Part shown: one piece after another, positions 1 to 6,867 of the stretch | Position numbering within the stretch: the first letter of the stretch is position 1 | Layout of the letters: each line of letters starts with the position of its first letter | Source of the DNA: Nitrospira sp. | Lineage (GTDB): Bacteria > Nitrospirota > Nitrospiria > Nitrospirales > Nitrospiraceae | NCBI GenBank assembly: GCA_024998705.1 | Contig: JACOEF010000008.1 | Coordinates: forward strand, 1 to 11,879 | Direction of reading: 5' to 3' | Length of the DNA: 11,879 nucleotides | Position numbers and translations under genes: made by a program | The notes under the pieces: generated by a model | The model's database searches: none | The model's input: the letters and a program-made list of their open reading frames with translations, nothing else | Told to the model about the DNA's origin: nothing

Positions 1-199
1 AGTTAAGAAAGTACTCTTTAATCATGTCGCCCTTATACCCAAGAGCAACTACGAACTCCGTGATGCCATACACCGCATGAATTTGCATGATATGCCATAA
101 GATCGGCTTACCACCGATCTCCACCATGGGCTTCGGACGGAGCACCGTTTCCTCCGACAAACGAGTCCCCAACCCACCAGCTAGAATCACGGCTTTCAT
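1..199 (-). CDS. rfbF: Glucose-1-phosphate cytidylyltransferase, N-terminal part (cut by window edge)
   Basis: The gene starts with ATG at 199 and stays open to position 1, giving the first 66 residues. The product begins [19 protein letters not shown], the nucleotide-binding loop of the sugar-1-phosphate nucleotidyltransferases. It continues with [18 protein letters not shown] and a [11 protein letters not shown] stretch, which is the RfbF pattern rather than RmlA or GalU. The family joins CTP and glucose-1-phosphate to make CDP-glucose, the entry to CDP-3,6-dideoxyhexoses and related O-antigen or exopolysaccharide sugars. A strong ribosome binding site, GGAGG, lies seven bases upstream of the ATG and fixes the start. 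The gene runs in the same direction as the export operon but 725 bp beyond its last gene, so it may head a separate sugar-nucleotide operon that continues outside the window. No signal peptide is present, as expected for a cytoplasmic enzyme. Confidence 0.9.
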   Translation of the reverse strand, partial: MKAVILAGGLGTRLSEETVLRPKPMVEIGGKPILWHIMQIHAVYGITEFVVALGYKGDMIKEYFLN

Positions 200-924
200 G
201 TCACTTCCTCCAGCAATCGATGGTTTTCACAATCAGGCCCTTACGGATACCTGCCCTACCCAGAGCCCCCAGGCTTCCCTACCGAACGCCATTTAATTCC
301 CCCACAGTCCAGACACGGCTCTCCCTCTAATCCGGGAAGAATCCCGACACCTCACAATAAGCAAGATAGTCATCCAGATCTCCAGCAAATACTCCCAGAT
401 ATCCGTTGTGACGGAACATTCTGGCCTGCCCAGTCAATTTCTTTACCGTTACCTGAACAGGCCCCATGTCGTAACGCAACAGATCAAACCCTGAGTCATC
501 TCGTAGGGCAACAAATCACCCCATGCACAGTCTTTCTATGGTACGAGCAACGCCACATCACAAGAGTAGCACAGCCGATTGCAGGGGATTACGGTCTCAA
601 CAAAATCCGCTCAACATCATTGAGGTCACAGCAGGCACCTATGGCTCTCAGCACGCAAAGGAATGTTGCCCAGGACATCGCTGCAGCCTACGCTTCGCAA
701 AAGTTAGACGACTTGAGGGGAGGGCTACATGACTTCCTCAACACCCTCACACGCACGGGAAGCTCATCTAGCATATCTGGATGAATTCTGGTTCGCTGCA
801 ATAACTGGCCGGCTCTACCTTGGGCGTTCTTTCGGAATGCGTAACAGCTACTCTCCCTAAAACCTACCCTATAGTAATCGGATCACATGACTGCCCATGC
901 CAACACCTCGCACTGGGTCGACTA
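200..924. other. 725-bp region without a confident gene
   Basis: Between the deacetylase stop and the rfbF start no recognisable gene is present on either strand. Many short frames exist in all six readings. The most protein-like is a minus-strand frame at 327-515, listed separately. On the plus strand a 43-codon frame at 729-860 has a good purine-rich site (GGGGAGGG at 717-724) but no recognisable product. I see no clear intrinsic terminator after the deacetylase and no clear sigma-70 promoter before rfbF, although both could be expected here. The region looks like degraded former coding sequence; this is inference. Confidence 0.5.
327..515 (-). pseudogene. Possible remnant of an unidentified coding sequence
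   Basis: An open minus-strand frame runs from just after a TGA (516-518) to a TAG (327-329), about 62 residues. It contains protein-like segments such as GFDLLRYDMGPVQVTVKKL and GYLGVFAGDLDDYLAYCEV, with a mix of acidic, aromatic and hydrophobic residues unlike typical random frames. There is no start codon with a ribosome binding site. The only ATG codons lie deep inside the frame, so it would be the C-terminal end of a broken gene. In the same frame upstream of the TGA a few codons remain plausible (ARTIERLCMG), suggesting a nonsense change. I cannot assign a family. It may equally be a chance open frame. Confidence 0.25.
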
Positions 925-1854
925 CTAACTGAGCACCGCCGGAGATACATTTTTCGAGAGGAGTTCTTGTCCCACAACACCTGCAGAAACCGATCTCCCG
1001 CTCTGCATTTGTTCAATTTGAGGAAACACATGCCGAATGGGAGCAAAGGAAAAATCCTGTAGTAGCTCACACATCCGGCTTTCCGTTTTATCGAGATTCA
1101 AGTAATGTCGCATTCGTGACAGCAGAGAGCCTTCCATTCTTGGCTGACCTGGATCGAACTCCCATGGATGCATGTACATCACGAGCGAAGCCCCCTCACC
1201 CTCCAATTTTCGAAGCAGGGTACGCAATAGCACATAAGGGTACAACCTAAAATACCATCCACCGGCAACGGGCACCCGCACTCCCAGACACTTCACGGTT
1301 GAGGGAGGCACTTCCCATAGAACACCTGATTCGGTCAACAGTTGATGCACGTCTGGGTTTGCAGAGGGCACACCATACCGGTCATGCAGTACCGGGAAAA
1401 TACTGGAATCATAAAAGTACCCCTCCTCGACCAAGACTTCTGTTGCCCACATCGTATCCTTGGTAATCGAAAAGCTTGGCGCACGATAGCCCAGCACCGG
1501 CTGAGAAAGGATGCCCTCTAGAATATTCTTCGCCTTTCGAATGTCTTCGCGAAAAGCATGAGGGGTTTGACTTGTGATGAGTTCATGAGCATACCCGTGT
1601 GACGCCACTTCATGTCCACCTGATGCAATGCGGCGAACCAAAGAAGGATAGCGCTCGGCTACCCACCCAAGAACAAAGAAGGTTGCCCGCACACCCCTCT
1701 CCGCTAATATCTCAAGCAGTCGCTCAGTATTTGCCTCCACACGACTCTCAAATTGTTCTCAATGCCGTCTGCGCATCGGAGATTCAAATGCGGAGACCTG
1801 AAAATGCTCTTCAACATCAAAAGACAAGCAATGTCTCGGAATGGTGCTAGCCAT
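925..1854 (-). pseudogene. Polysaccharide deacetylase (XrtA/PEP-CTERM-locus type), interrupted by an in-frame TGA
   Basis: Read from ATG at 1854, the frame encodes a polysaccharide deacetylase of about 309 residues. The ATG is preceded by AGAGG four bases upstream and lies seven bases after the sugar transferase stop. N-terminal motif 1 (SFDVEEHFQVSAFES, with the catalytic-type Asp at residue 13) is followed at codon 32 by TGA (1759-1761), where relatives have Trp before the SRVEANTERLL segment. The rest is intact: ATFFVLGWVAERYP, the metal-binding motif SHGYAH, RAPSFSIT, and the MHPWEFDPGQP block near the C-terminus. It ends with tandem TAG codons. A restart at GTG 1740 would give 271 residues but would lack motif 1, so it is probably inactive. 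Members of this NodB-like family remove acetyl groups from exopolysaccharide. The lesion is seen directly; inactivity is inferred. Confidence 0.85.
1759..1761 (-). other. Premature TGA stop in the deacetylase
   Basis: On the minus strand codon 32 of the deacetylase reads TGA between CAT (His) and GAA (Glu). Family members have an acidic/aromatic stretch with Trp at this place (pattern R-x-x-W-x-x-x-x-S-R-V-E-A-N-T), so a TGG to TGA change is the simplest explanation. Several other genes in the window end in TGA, so recoding of TGA as Trp is unlikely. I see no selenocysteine-type context. Confidence 0.8.
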
Positions 1855-1861
1855 ACGGCCT

Positions 1862-2929
1862 CTACCGTGCCCCTTCGCCCATCAGCATGACTTTCACCGT
1901 ATGAATGACAATCCTCAAATCCAGCGCCAACGAGAGATTCTTCACATAGAATAGATCATATTGAAGCTTCACGTGTGAGTCCTCCTTCGATGCACCGTAC
2001 CGAAAACGGGTTTGCGCCCATCCCGTGATTCCTGGTCGGACAGTGTGCCTCAGATCATAGTACGGAATGGTATTTCTCAATTCTTGTACAAACACGGGAC
2101 GCTCTGGCCTTGGACCCACCAAACTCATTTCGCCCTTCACGACATTAATCAACTGCGGGAGCTCGTCCAATCTCCACTTTCGAATCCATCGTCCAACCCT
2201 GGAGACCCGGGGATCTTCGCTCGTTGCCCATCGTGCACCACTCTGTTCAGCATCCTGACGCATGGACCTAAACTTCCAGATCATATACGGGCGGCCGCGC
2301 AAGCCAACTCGCATCTGCCTATAAAAAACGGGACCGGATGAATCTATCTTGATGAGAATAGCGAGGATGCATACCAGCGGCACCAGCGCGATCATCCCTA
2401 CGACAGCAACCGCCACGTCAAGGCACCGCTTAAGCAGCATCGTGACCAACCGACGGCGGAACCCCGTCGAGAAAATCAGTGCACTTGGCTTGAGATGATC
2501 AATCGAGAGTCGTCCAGCTTCTTCCTCGTACAGGTAGTGGCCGTCAACTACATCCCGCCCCATGGCCTTCATGTCCAAGAGGGTTTGAACTGGTAGAACC
2601 GCACGACGATCCTCTAAGCACACCGCCACGGTATGGACTTGGTAGCGTTCAGCAATCTCAAACAATTGATCATATGTTCCAATGATGCTTGGGTTCACTA
2701 AGCGTTCGCCAATCCGACTCGCATCCTTATCAAGAAAGCCCACAACCTCGGCGAAACCGGTTCGTTTTGACAGAAGCGTTTGACACAGATCGCGGGCAAG
2801 AGGTCCCACCCCGAGAATCAAGATTCGCCGCGTGAATTTAGGGAAACTCACCGACACGGAAACGAGTGGTTGCTGAGAAACCACTGGCTCCAGGTCGACC
2901 TCATGTCCAGACTTACTTGAGCTGCTCAT
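1862..2929 (-). CDS. Undecaprenyl-phosphate sugar-1-phosphate transferase (initiating glycosyltransferase)
   Basis: The 355-residue product has a Rossmann-like domain at about residues 33-130 (RRILILGVGPLARDL, then a GFLDKD strand). One membrane helix follows at about 168-193, then the bacterial sugar transferase domain with motifs KFRSMR (219-224), RLDELPQLINVVKGEMSLVG (253-272) and GPRPERP (272-278). Enzymes of this family transfer a sugar-1-phosphate from a nucleotide sugar to undecaprenyl phosphate at the inner membrane, starting repeat-unit assembly. The closest type is that of PEP-CTERM/EpsB-like loci. Full-length relatives usually carry several N-terminal membrane helices; these are absent here, and the protein starts with a Ser-rich soluble segment. 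The ATG at 2929 overlaps the kinase stop by 17 bp and has no good ribosome binding site, implying translational coupling. The reading frame itself is undamaged. Confidence 0.9.
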   Translation of the reverse strand: MSSSSKSGHEVDLEPVVSQQPLVSVSVSFPKFTRRILILGVGPLARDLCQTLLSKRTGFAEVVGFLDKDASRIGERLVNPSIIGTYDQLFEIAERYQVHTVAVCLEDRRAVLPVQTLLDMKAMGRDVVDGHYLYEEEAGRLSIDHLKPSALIFSTGFRRRLVTMLLKRCLDVAVAVVGMIALVPLVCILAILIKIDSSGPVFYRQMRVGLRGRPYMIWKFRSMRQDAEQSGARWATSEDPRVSRVGRWIRKWRLDELPQLINVVKGEMSLVGPRPERPVFVQELRNTIPYYDLRHTVRPGITGWAQTRFRYGASKEDSHVKLQYDLFYVKNLSLALDLRIVIHTVKVMLMGEGAR

Positions 2930-3899
2930 GGCGCGCTTCGCGGTAATACTCCTGCTGCATATAATAGGGAGTGGTATGTGCGTCTAAGCCATTCAAGATG
3001 ATCCCTACATTGGCAGTCTCACCAATAGCTTTCAGTGCTTTCTGCACAACATCACGCCCAGTCATGCTTGCCTTCACCACATAAGCGAGCAGGTCTCCCA
3101 TACTCGCTAACACCTGCATGTCAGCAAGTGGCAATACCGGCGGAGCATCAATGATCACATAGTCAAATTTCTCTTTCAGTTCAATAATCAAATCGGTCAA
3201 CTGATGCATCTTAGATAAGGCAAGTGGATTGTCTCCTACAGCACCGGCACGGAGAATCCATGGACCAGCCTCGCCCAGTCGCTGCAAGCAATCCTCAACC
3301 ACCTTCGTGCCACGAAGAACTTCCGCTAATCCGGGTTGCTGCCAGACTCCAGCATAAATATGCTGCATCGGGCGCTTCAGATCACAATCGATAACTATGG
3401 TTCTACGATCAAGGTCTTTGGCCAACACATAACCCAAGTTCAGAGCTGTAGAAGACTTTCCCTCCCCCATGACAGCACTGGTCACAACAATCGCCGTACT
3501 CTTTCGATCCCCAGTCATTAATTCAAGCCGGGTCGCCGCAACGCGGTATTGCTCCGCCACACATGAAAGCGGTCGCCACATTGACACTAATTCTAGGCCA
3601 GGAGTCGGATTCTGTAGTTGCCCATTGCTCGCCCTGTGCTTGCCGATAGATGTAGCAGGAAGACCTCCTGATCCCTGAAATTCGTCATCCTGCCTTGCCT
3701 GACCTGGCAGCAACAGCGCGGAACTACGCGTTTTCCCAGAGAGCGCCCGGACCGTTAGCATTGAGCCCCCAAAGGCACTTTCGTAGAGCGGAATAGACGC
3801 GATGACAGGCAAACCCAGAGTAAGTTCGACTTCCTCCGCAGATCGGAACCCTCTCCCCATGAGTTCGAGCCCCACGGCCCCCCAAAACCCAACGCACAT
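2913..3899 (-). CDS. BY-kinase (tyrosine autokinase) half of a frameshifted Wzz-kinase fusion
   Basis: This 328-codon frame contains a bacterial tyrosine kinase domain: AEQYRVAATRLEL (115-127), Walker A SAVMGEGKSS (141-150), Walker A' TIVIDCDLKRP (167-177) and Walker B FDYVIIDAPP (245-254). The C-terminal tyrosine cluster PYYMQQEYY (311-319) is the autophosphorylation tail. The family regulates polysaccharide chain length and export through phosphorylation cycles at the inner membrane. Its first residues, GAVGLELMGRGFRSAEEVEL then GLPVIASIP, are the linker that normally follows the second membrane helix of the Wzz part in fused autokinases. The ATG at 3899 lies inside the Wzz reading frame and has no ribosome binding site, so it is probably not a true start. 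One extra G at 3878-3883 would join both frames into a protein of about 784 residues. As it stands, the kinase may not be translated. Confidence 0.85.
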   Translation of the reverse strand: MCVGFWGAVGLELMGRGFRSAEEVELTLGLPVIASIPLYESAFGGSMLTVRALSGKTRSSALLLPGQARQDDEFQGSGGLPATSIGKHRASNGQLQNPTPGLELVSMWRPLSCVAEQYRVAATRLELMTGDRKSTAIVVTSAVMGEGKSSTALNLGYVLAKDLDRRTIVIDCDLKRPMQHIYAGVWQQPGLAEVLRGTKVVEDCLQRLGEAGPWILRAGAVGDNPLALSKMHQLTDLIIELKEKFDYVIIDAPPVLPLADMQVLASMGDLLAYVVKASMTGRDVVQKALKAIGETANVGIILNGLDAHTTPYYMQQEYYREARHEQLK

Positions 3900-5266
3900 C
3901 CGAGCACGAGACCCGCCGCCATAATCAATGGAATGTTGGGAACAACAGGAACAACTGGAGTGTAGGCGGGATCTACGATGCTGAACTTAGCTCCCTTACG
4001 GCCCTGAGCCAAACTTTTCTGCATCCCCGCGCTGAGCTTCTTATCCAAGAGGGATTGATAGTTCTTTTGAAGATTTTCATAATCCCGCTCAAGCGTCTTG
4101 AGTTTCTGTTCTCGCTCTGGAGTATGCTCCACCCTTCGCTCATACTGAGAAATTTCCCCAGAGATATGCGATTGATGGCGCTTCACAGCCTCCAACTCGA
4201 GGACGATCTCCTCTCTCTGCTTTAGAAGTTCGGCGTGGTAAGGATCAATCGCCTTGCGCCTGGATTTCTTCCCAGCCACCGGCTCTTCAGTATCCTCACT
4301 CTCGGGTAACAAATCACGATATTGAGCTGACGTCATCTCTCGAAGCTTCTTAATTTCTTCCTTCACTTGTACGAGGTCGGGATACGTCTCCTTGTACATG
4401 GACGAAAGTTCAACTAACCGCCGCTCCAATTCTTTAATTCTCCCCAGACGCGGATCCTTATTCCGTTTACTCGAACTGCCGATGGGAGAATCAGTACCGA
4501 TTTCTCCTGTTTCCTCGTAATCTTTAATTGATTTGTCGATTTGAGCCAGGCGATTGGCCAGGTTCTGCGCCTGCTCGCTCTGCGAGCGCATATCATCCTG
4601 AAGCCGATCAAGCTTACGAAGATTAGCGTCTATTTGCTGTGGCAACTCCCCGAGATGTTGCTGTTTAAACTCCGAGATAATTTTTTCTTTTACTTCGAGT
4701 TCTGCCTTTGCATGCTTCAACTCCAATCCAAGAAAATCTTCTGCCGCCTCAACTCCTCGTTCCCGGTCTTTCAGCGTCTCCTCAATGAACAGATCACTGA
4801 GTCGTGACGTGACATCCCTAGCTATAATGGGATCTTCATTTGAGAATGAGAGCGTGATGAATAGCTTGTCCTTGGTAGGTTCAACCTTGATAGACCCTCG
4901 CATGGCTCTAATCGCATTCTCAGATTCTGCTGCCTGCGGCTGTTCTTGCTCGTACCCGAACAGCCCAAATTCTCCGGCAATCTGCCCGAGCGTTTTCCTC
5001 CCCATCACAAACTGTCGCACTTCCATTACCCGGTCGTCGAGAGTGGGTGCATACACACCTCCAGCTGGATTAGGGCCACTCACAATGGACTCTTCTATCT
5101 TCGCGCCCTCAAACCACATCTTTGTGGCTGACTGGTAGATCTTGGGCATGAGCGCACATATTGCACCGGCGACACTGAGCGACATCAAGATCGCAGAAAT
5201 AACGAGCCACTTTCGGCTAACAACTGCTCGCCAATAATCCTCTGGTGACAAGGTACGCGTATTCAT
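3755..5266 (-). CDS. Wzz/GumC-like polysaccharide chain-length determinant half, ending out of frame
   Basis: The 503-codon frame begins at ATG 5266, which overlaps the TGA of the barrel gene (ATGA), so translation is coupled. A membrane helix (residues about 20-40) follows a short cytoplasmic segment, then the Wzz-type periplasmic domain. A long charged coiled-coil region (about 180-430) contains GRIKELERRLVELSSMYKET and ERRVEHTPEREQKL. A Pro-rich stretch (TPVVPVVPNIP) precedes the second membrane helix LIMAAGLVLGCALGFGG, ending near residue 463. From there the frame is wrong: the last 40 residues (PWGSNSWGEGS onward) are unlike any Wzz tail, while the expected continuation lies in the neighbouring frame. 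In this family the protein sets polymer length and couples the cytoplasmic kinase to the outer-membrane exporter. A protein truncated here would keep both membrane helices, so partial Wzz function is possible. Confidence 0.85.
   Translation of the reverse strand: MNTRTLSPEDYWRAVVSRKWLVISAILMSLSVAGAICALMPKIYQSATKMWFEGAKIEESIVSGPNPAGGVYAPTLDDRVMEVRQFVMGRKTLGQIAGEFGLFGYEQEQPQAAESENAIRAMRGSIKVEPTKDKLFITLSFSNEDPIIARDVTSRLSDLFIEETLKDRERGVEAAEDFLGLELKHAKAELEVKEKIISEFKQQHLGELPQQIDANLRKLDRLQDDMRSQSEQAQNLANRLAQIDKSIKDYEETGEIGTDSPIGSSSKRNKDPRLGRIKELERRLVELSSMYKETYPDLVQVKEEIKKLREMTSAQYRDLLPESEDTEEPVAGKKSRRKAIDPYHAELLKQREEIVLELEAVKRHQSHISGEISQYERRVEHTPEREQKLKTLERDYENLQKNYQSLLDKKLSAGMQKSLAQGRKGAKFSIVDPAYTPVVPVVPNIPLIMAAGLVLGCALGFGGPWGSNSWGEGSDLRRKSNLLWVCLSSRLFRSTKVPLGAQC
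3878..3883 (-). other. Frameshift point: run of six G splitting Wzz and kinase frames
   Basis: On the minus strand the sequence is GGTTTTGGGGGGCCGTGGGG. Reading the upstream frame gives Gly-Phe-Gly-Gly-Pro-Trp. Inserting one G gives Gly-Phe-Gly-Gly-Ala-Val-Gly-Leu-Glu-Leu, which matches the linker of fused autokinases and continues without a stop through the kinase. Removing two Gs would also restore the frame. A -1 ribosomal slip on GGG GGG is conceivable, but I see no Shine-Dalgarno-like enhancer just upstream and no strong stem downstream. A real deletion or a homopolymer sequencing error is therefore simpler. Confidence 0.8.
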
Positions 5267-6867
5267 TTCTTTGTATCCACTCCTCCTGATCCAGATTTAC
5301 CGAGTCCTGACTCAGCAGGCGAAGAGCCGCCAGAAGAACCTTCCCAAAAAGCACCTGATCGGAAAAAATCTCCGCGCGGTGAATACGCATATGTGAAACC
5401 TAGCAGAATCACTTGTTTTGAAAATCCAAGATCTGCGGCATTCAAACCACTCGATCGACTTTGACTATCAAAACTCAGCCATTGATGACTAAGATTAGCC
5501 GTTAGCATGGGCATAATGAGATAGCTGAGGGATACCGTTGTACCGTAGGTAGTGAAGTTCGTACCAATAGTGTCTGAGGTAAAACTACTATTTGCGTAAT
5601 TGAAAAGCGCCTGAGCACTCAACCTGTCAGTAATACCAGCCGTGCTCCCCAATAAAATTGTATGTGTATATATCGGCCCCGCAGTCTGAACAAAGCTTGG
5701 GAACACACCAAGATTATACGTGAGGGTAACGCGGTATGATCCAGGCGCCGCGATCCCTCCTGGCATGTTCATCCCGCCAAGAAGGGGGAGGAACCCTCCG
5801 CCTCCGCCACCAGTCGAACTACCACCCGTCGCATCTTGAATTTCACTACCTAACTTCCTAAGAAATGATGAGCCCGTTGCATAACTTAGACTTACACTTC
5901 CGGTCGGGAACATCGTCGCAGGAATTCTCCGTTGTCCACCAACAGAAGAGGAGTCCGGAATTGGCTCAATGAGTGTTAGCCCTCCAGTAGCTGAAGAACT
6001 CCACTCCTTACTCCAAGTTCTCCCCCAACCCAGCGTTGCACCATGTGTTGCATAGTTACCAAATTGAGGTTGGGACATTTGCATGAACGTATACTTCATA
6101 CTTAACGAATCTATGGCCGAAATCCTTGAGGTTGGTCCGGCAGAAATGGAATGAGTCGAAGTGTCGAACACCGTGTTCGATGGTTGCCCGCCAACTGTCG
6201 AAGACGGTGTAAATGAGCCACCAAAACTAAGTTGAGAGTACATATAACTGGTCTGAAAATCCGTGGTCGGTGAAAGCGAGTAGGAGTTCGCAAACCCAAC
6301 ACTGAACATTGTAGTCCTAATTCGTTGAGTAATTAGGCCAGAATCAATTGGGCCCATAAGCCCAATCCCTCCTGTGCCAAACCCCCCTCCTCCCATACTG
6401 GCGCCACCACCAAGGCCGCCAGCACCGAATGCAGGGGCCGAAGGTGTATACATGTACGTGCCTATGATCCGAAATCCCCGCATCCGAGGCAACATCCTAT
6501 TCACAGCCTGTGAGAGGTCAATCCCCGCACTCCCATTGAATCCGACGTTGTCAAGAGCTGAATTATTTACGAATTTCTGAACAACCGCCCCGACTGACAG
6601 ATTTGTCTTCACAAGGGAATTGCCATGAATGAAGTTTAGCTGAGGCGTAATCGTCGTGATGAGATCATCAACTTTCGTTCCTGCAGGCAGGTGTGACTCC
6701 GGAGTAAAGAACACGTTGCTGTCATATCTCTCCATAACTGATATCGATGGCACTACCCGGATCTGTTGTGCTGCAGAGTCAGAGATACTCCACCACACCG
6801 CTACGGCCAACGCTCCCGAGATAACCCGAAGCACCCTCAAACGCTGACTACGGCACCACAATGACAT
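5263..6867 (-). CDS. Outer-membrane beta-barrel protein of the exopolysaccharide locus
   Basis: I choose ATG at 6867, which gives 534 residues. Its N-terminus MSLWCRSQRLRVLRVISGAL then AVAVWWSISDSAAQQ is a Sec signal peptide with a likely cleavage after SAA. The frame opens further upstream to 6975, but those residues are Arg-rich and lie over the previous gene. The mature protein starts with PSISVMERYDSNVFFTPES, the opening typical of barrels in PEP-CTERM/XrtA polysaccharide loci. Alternating amphipathic strands follow, such as VTLTYNLGVF, TTVSLSYLIMPMLTANLSHQ and QVILLGFTYAY. Two Gly-rich insertions are present, near GAGGLGGGASMGGGGFGTGG and STGGGGGGFLPLLGGMNMPG. About 35 hydrophilic residues follow the last strand, so there is no classical terminal Phe. 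It probably sits in the outer membrane and helps secrete or anchor polymer; the exact role is unknown. It overlaps both neighbours, by 20 bp and by ATGA. Confidence 0.8.
   Translation of the reverse strand: MSLWCRSQRLRVLRVISGALAVAVWWSISDSAAQQIRVVPSISVMERYDSNVFFTPESHLPAGTKVDDLITTITPQLNFIHGNSLVKTNLSVGAVVQKFVNNSALDNVGFNGSAGIDLSQAVNRMLPRMRGFRIIGTYMYTPSAPAFGAGGLGGGASMGGGGFGTGGIGLMGPIDSGLITQRIRTTMFSVGFANSYSLSPTTDFQTSYMYSQLSFGGSFTPSSTVGGQPSNTVFDTSTHSISAGPTSRISAIDSLSMKYTFMQMSQPQFGNYATHGATLGWGRTWSKEWSSSATGGLTLIEPIPDSSSVGGQRRIPATMFPTGSVSLSYATGSSFLRKLGSEIQDATGGSSTGGGGGGFLPLLGGMNMPGGIAAPGSYRVTLTYNLGVFPSFVQTAGPIYTHTILLGSTAGITDRLSAQALFNYANSSFTSDTIGTNFTTYGTTVSLSYLIMPMLTANLSHQWLSFDSQSRSSGLNAADLGFSKQVILLGFTYAYSPRGDFFRSGAFWEGSSGGSSPAESGLGKSGSGGVDTKK

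Noticed and set aside
820..1062. Plus-strand frame of 80 codons overlapping the deacetylase end
   Set aside because: It is the antisense shadow of the deacetylase C-terminus, without a ribosome binding site or protein-like motifs.
1759..1761. TGA recoded as Trp in this organism
   Set aside because: Five other genes here (ending at 5263, 7533, 9774 and 11016, plus the frame stop before 515) use or contain TGA as a stop, so recoding does not fit.
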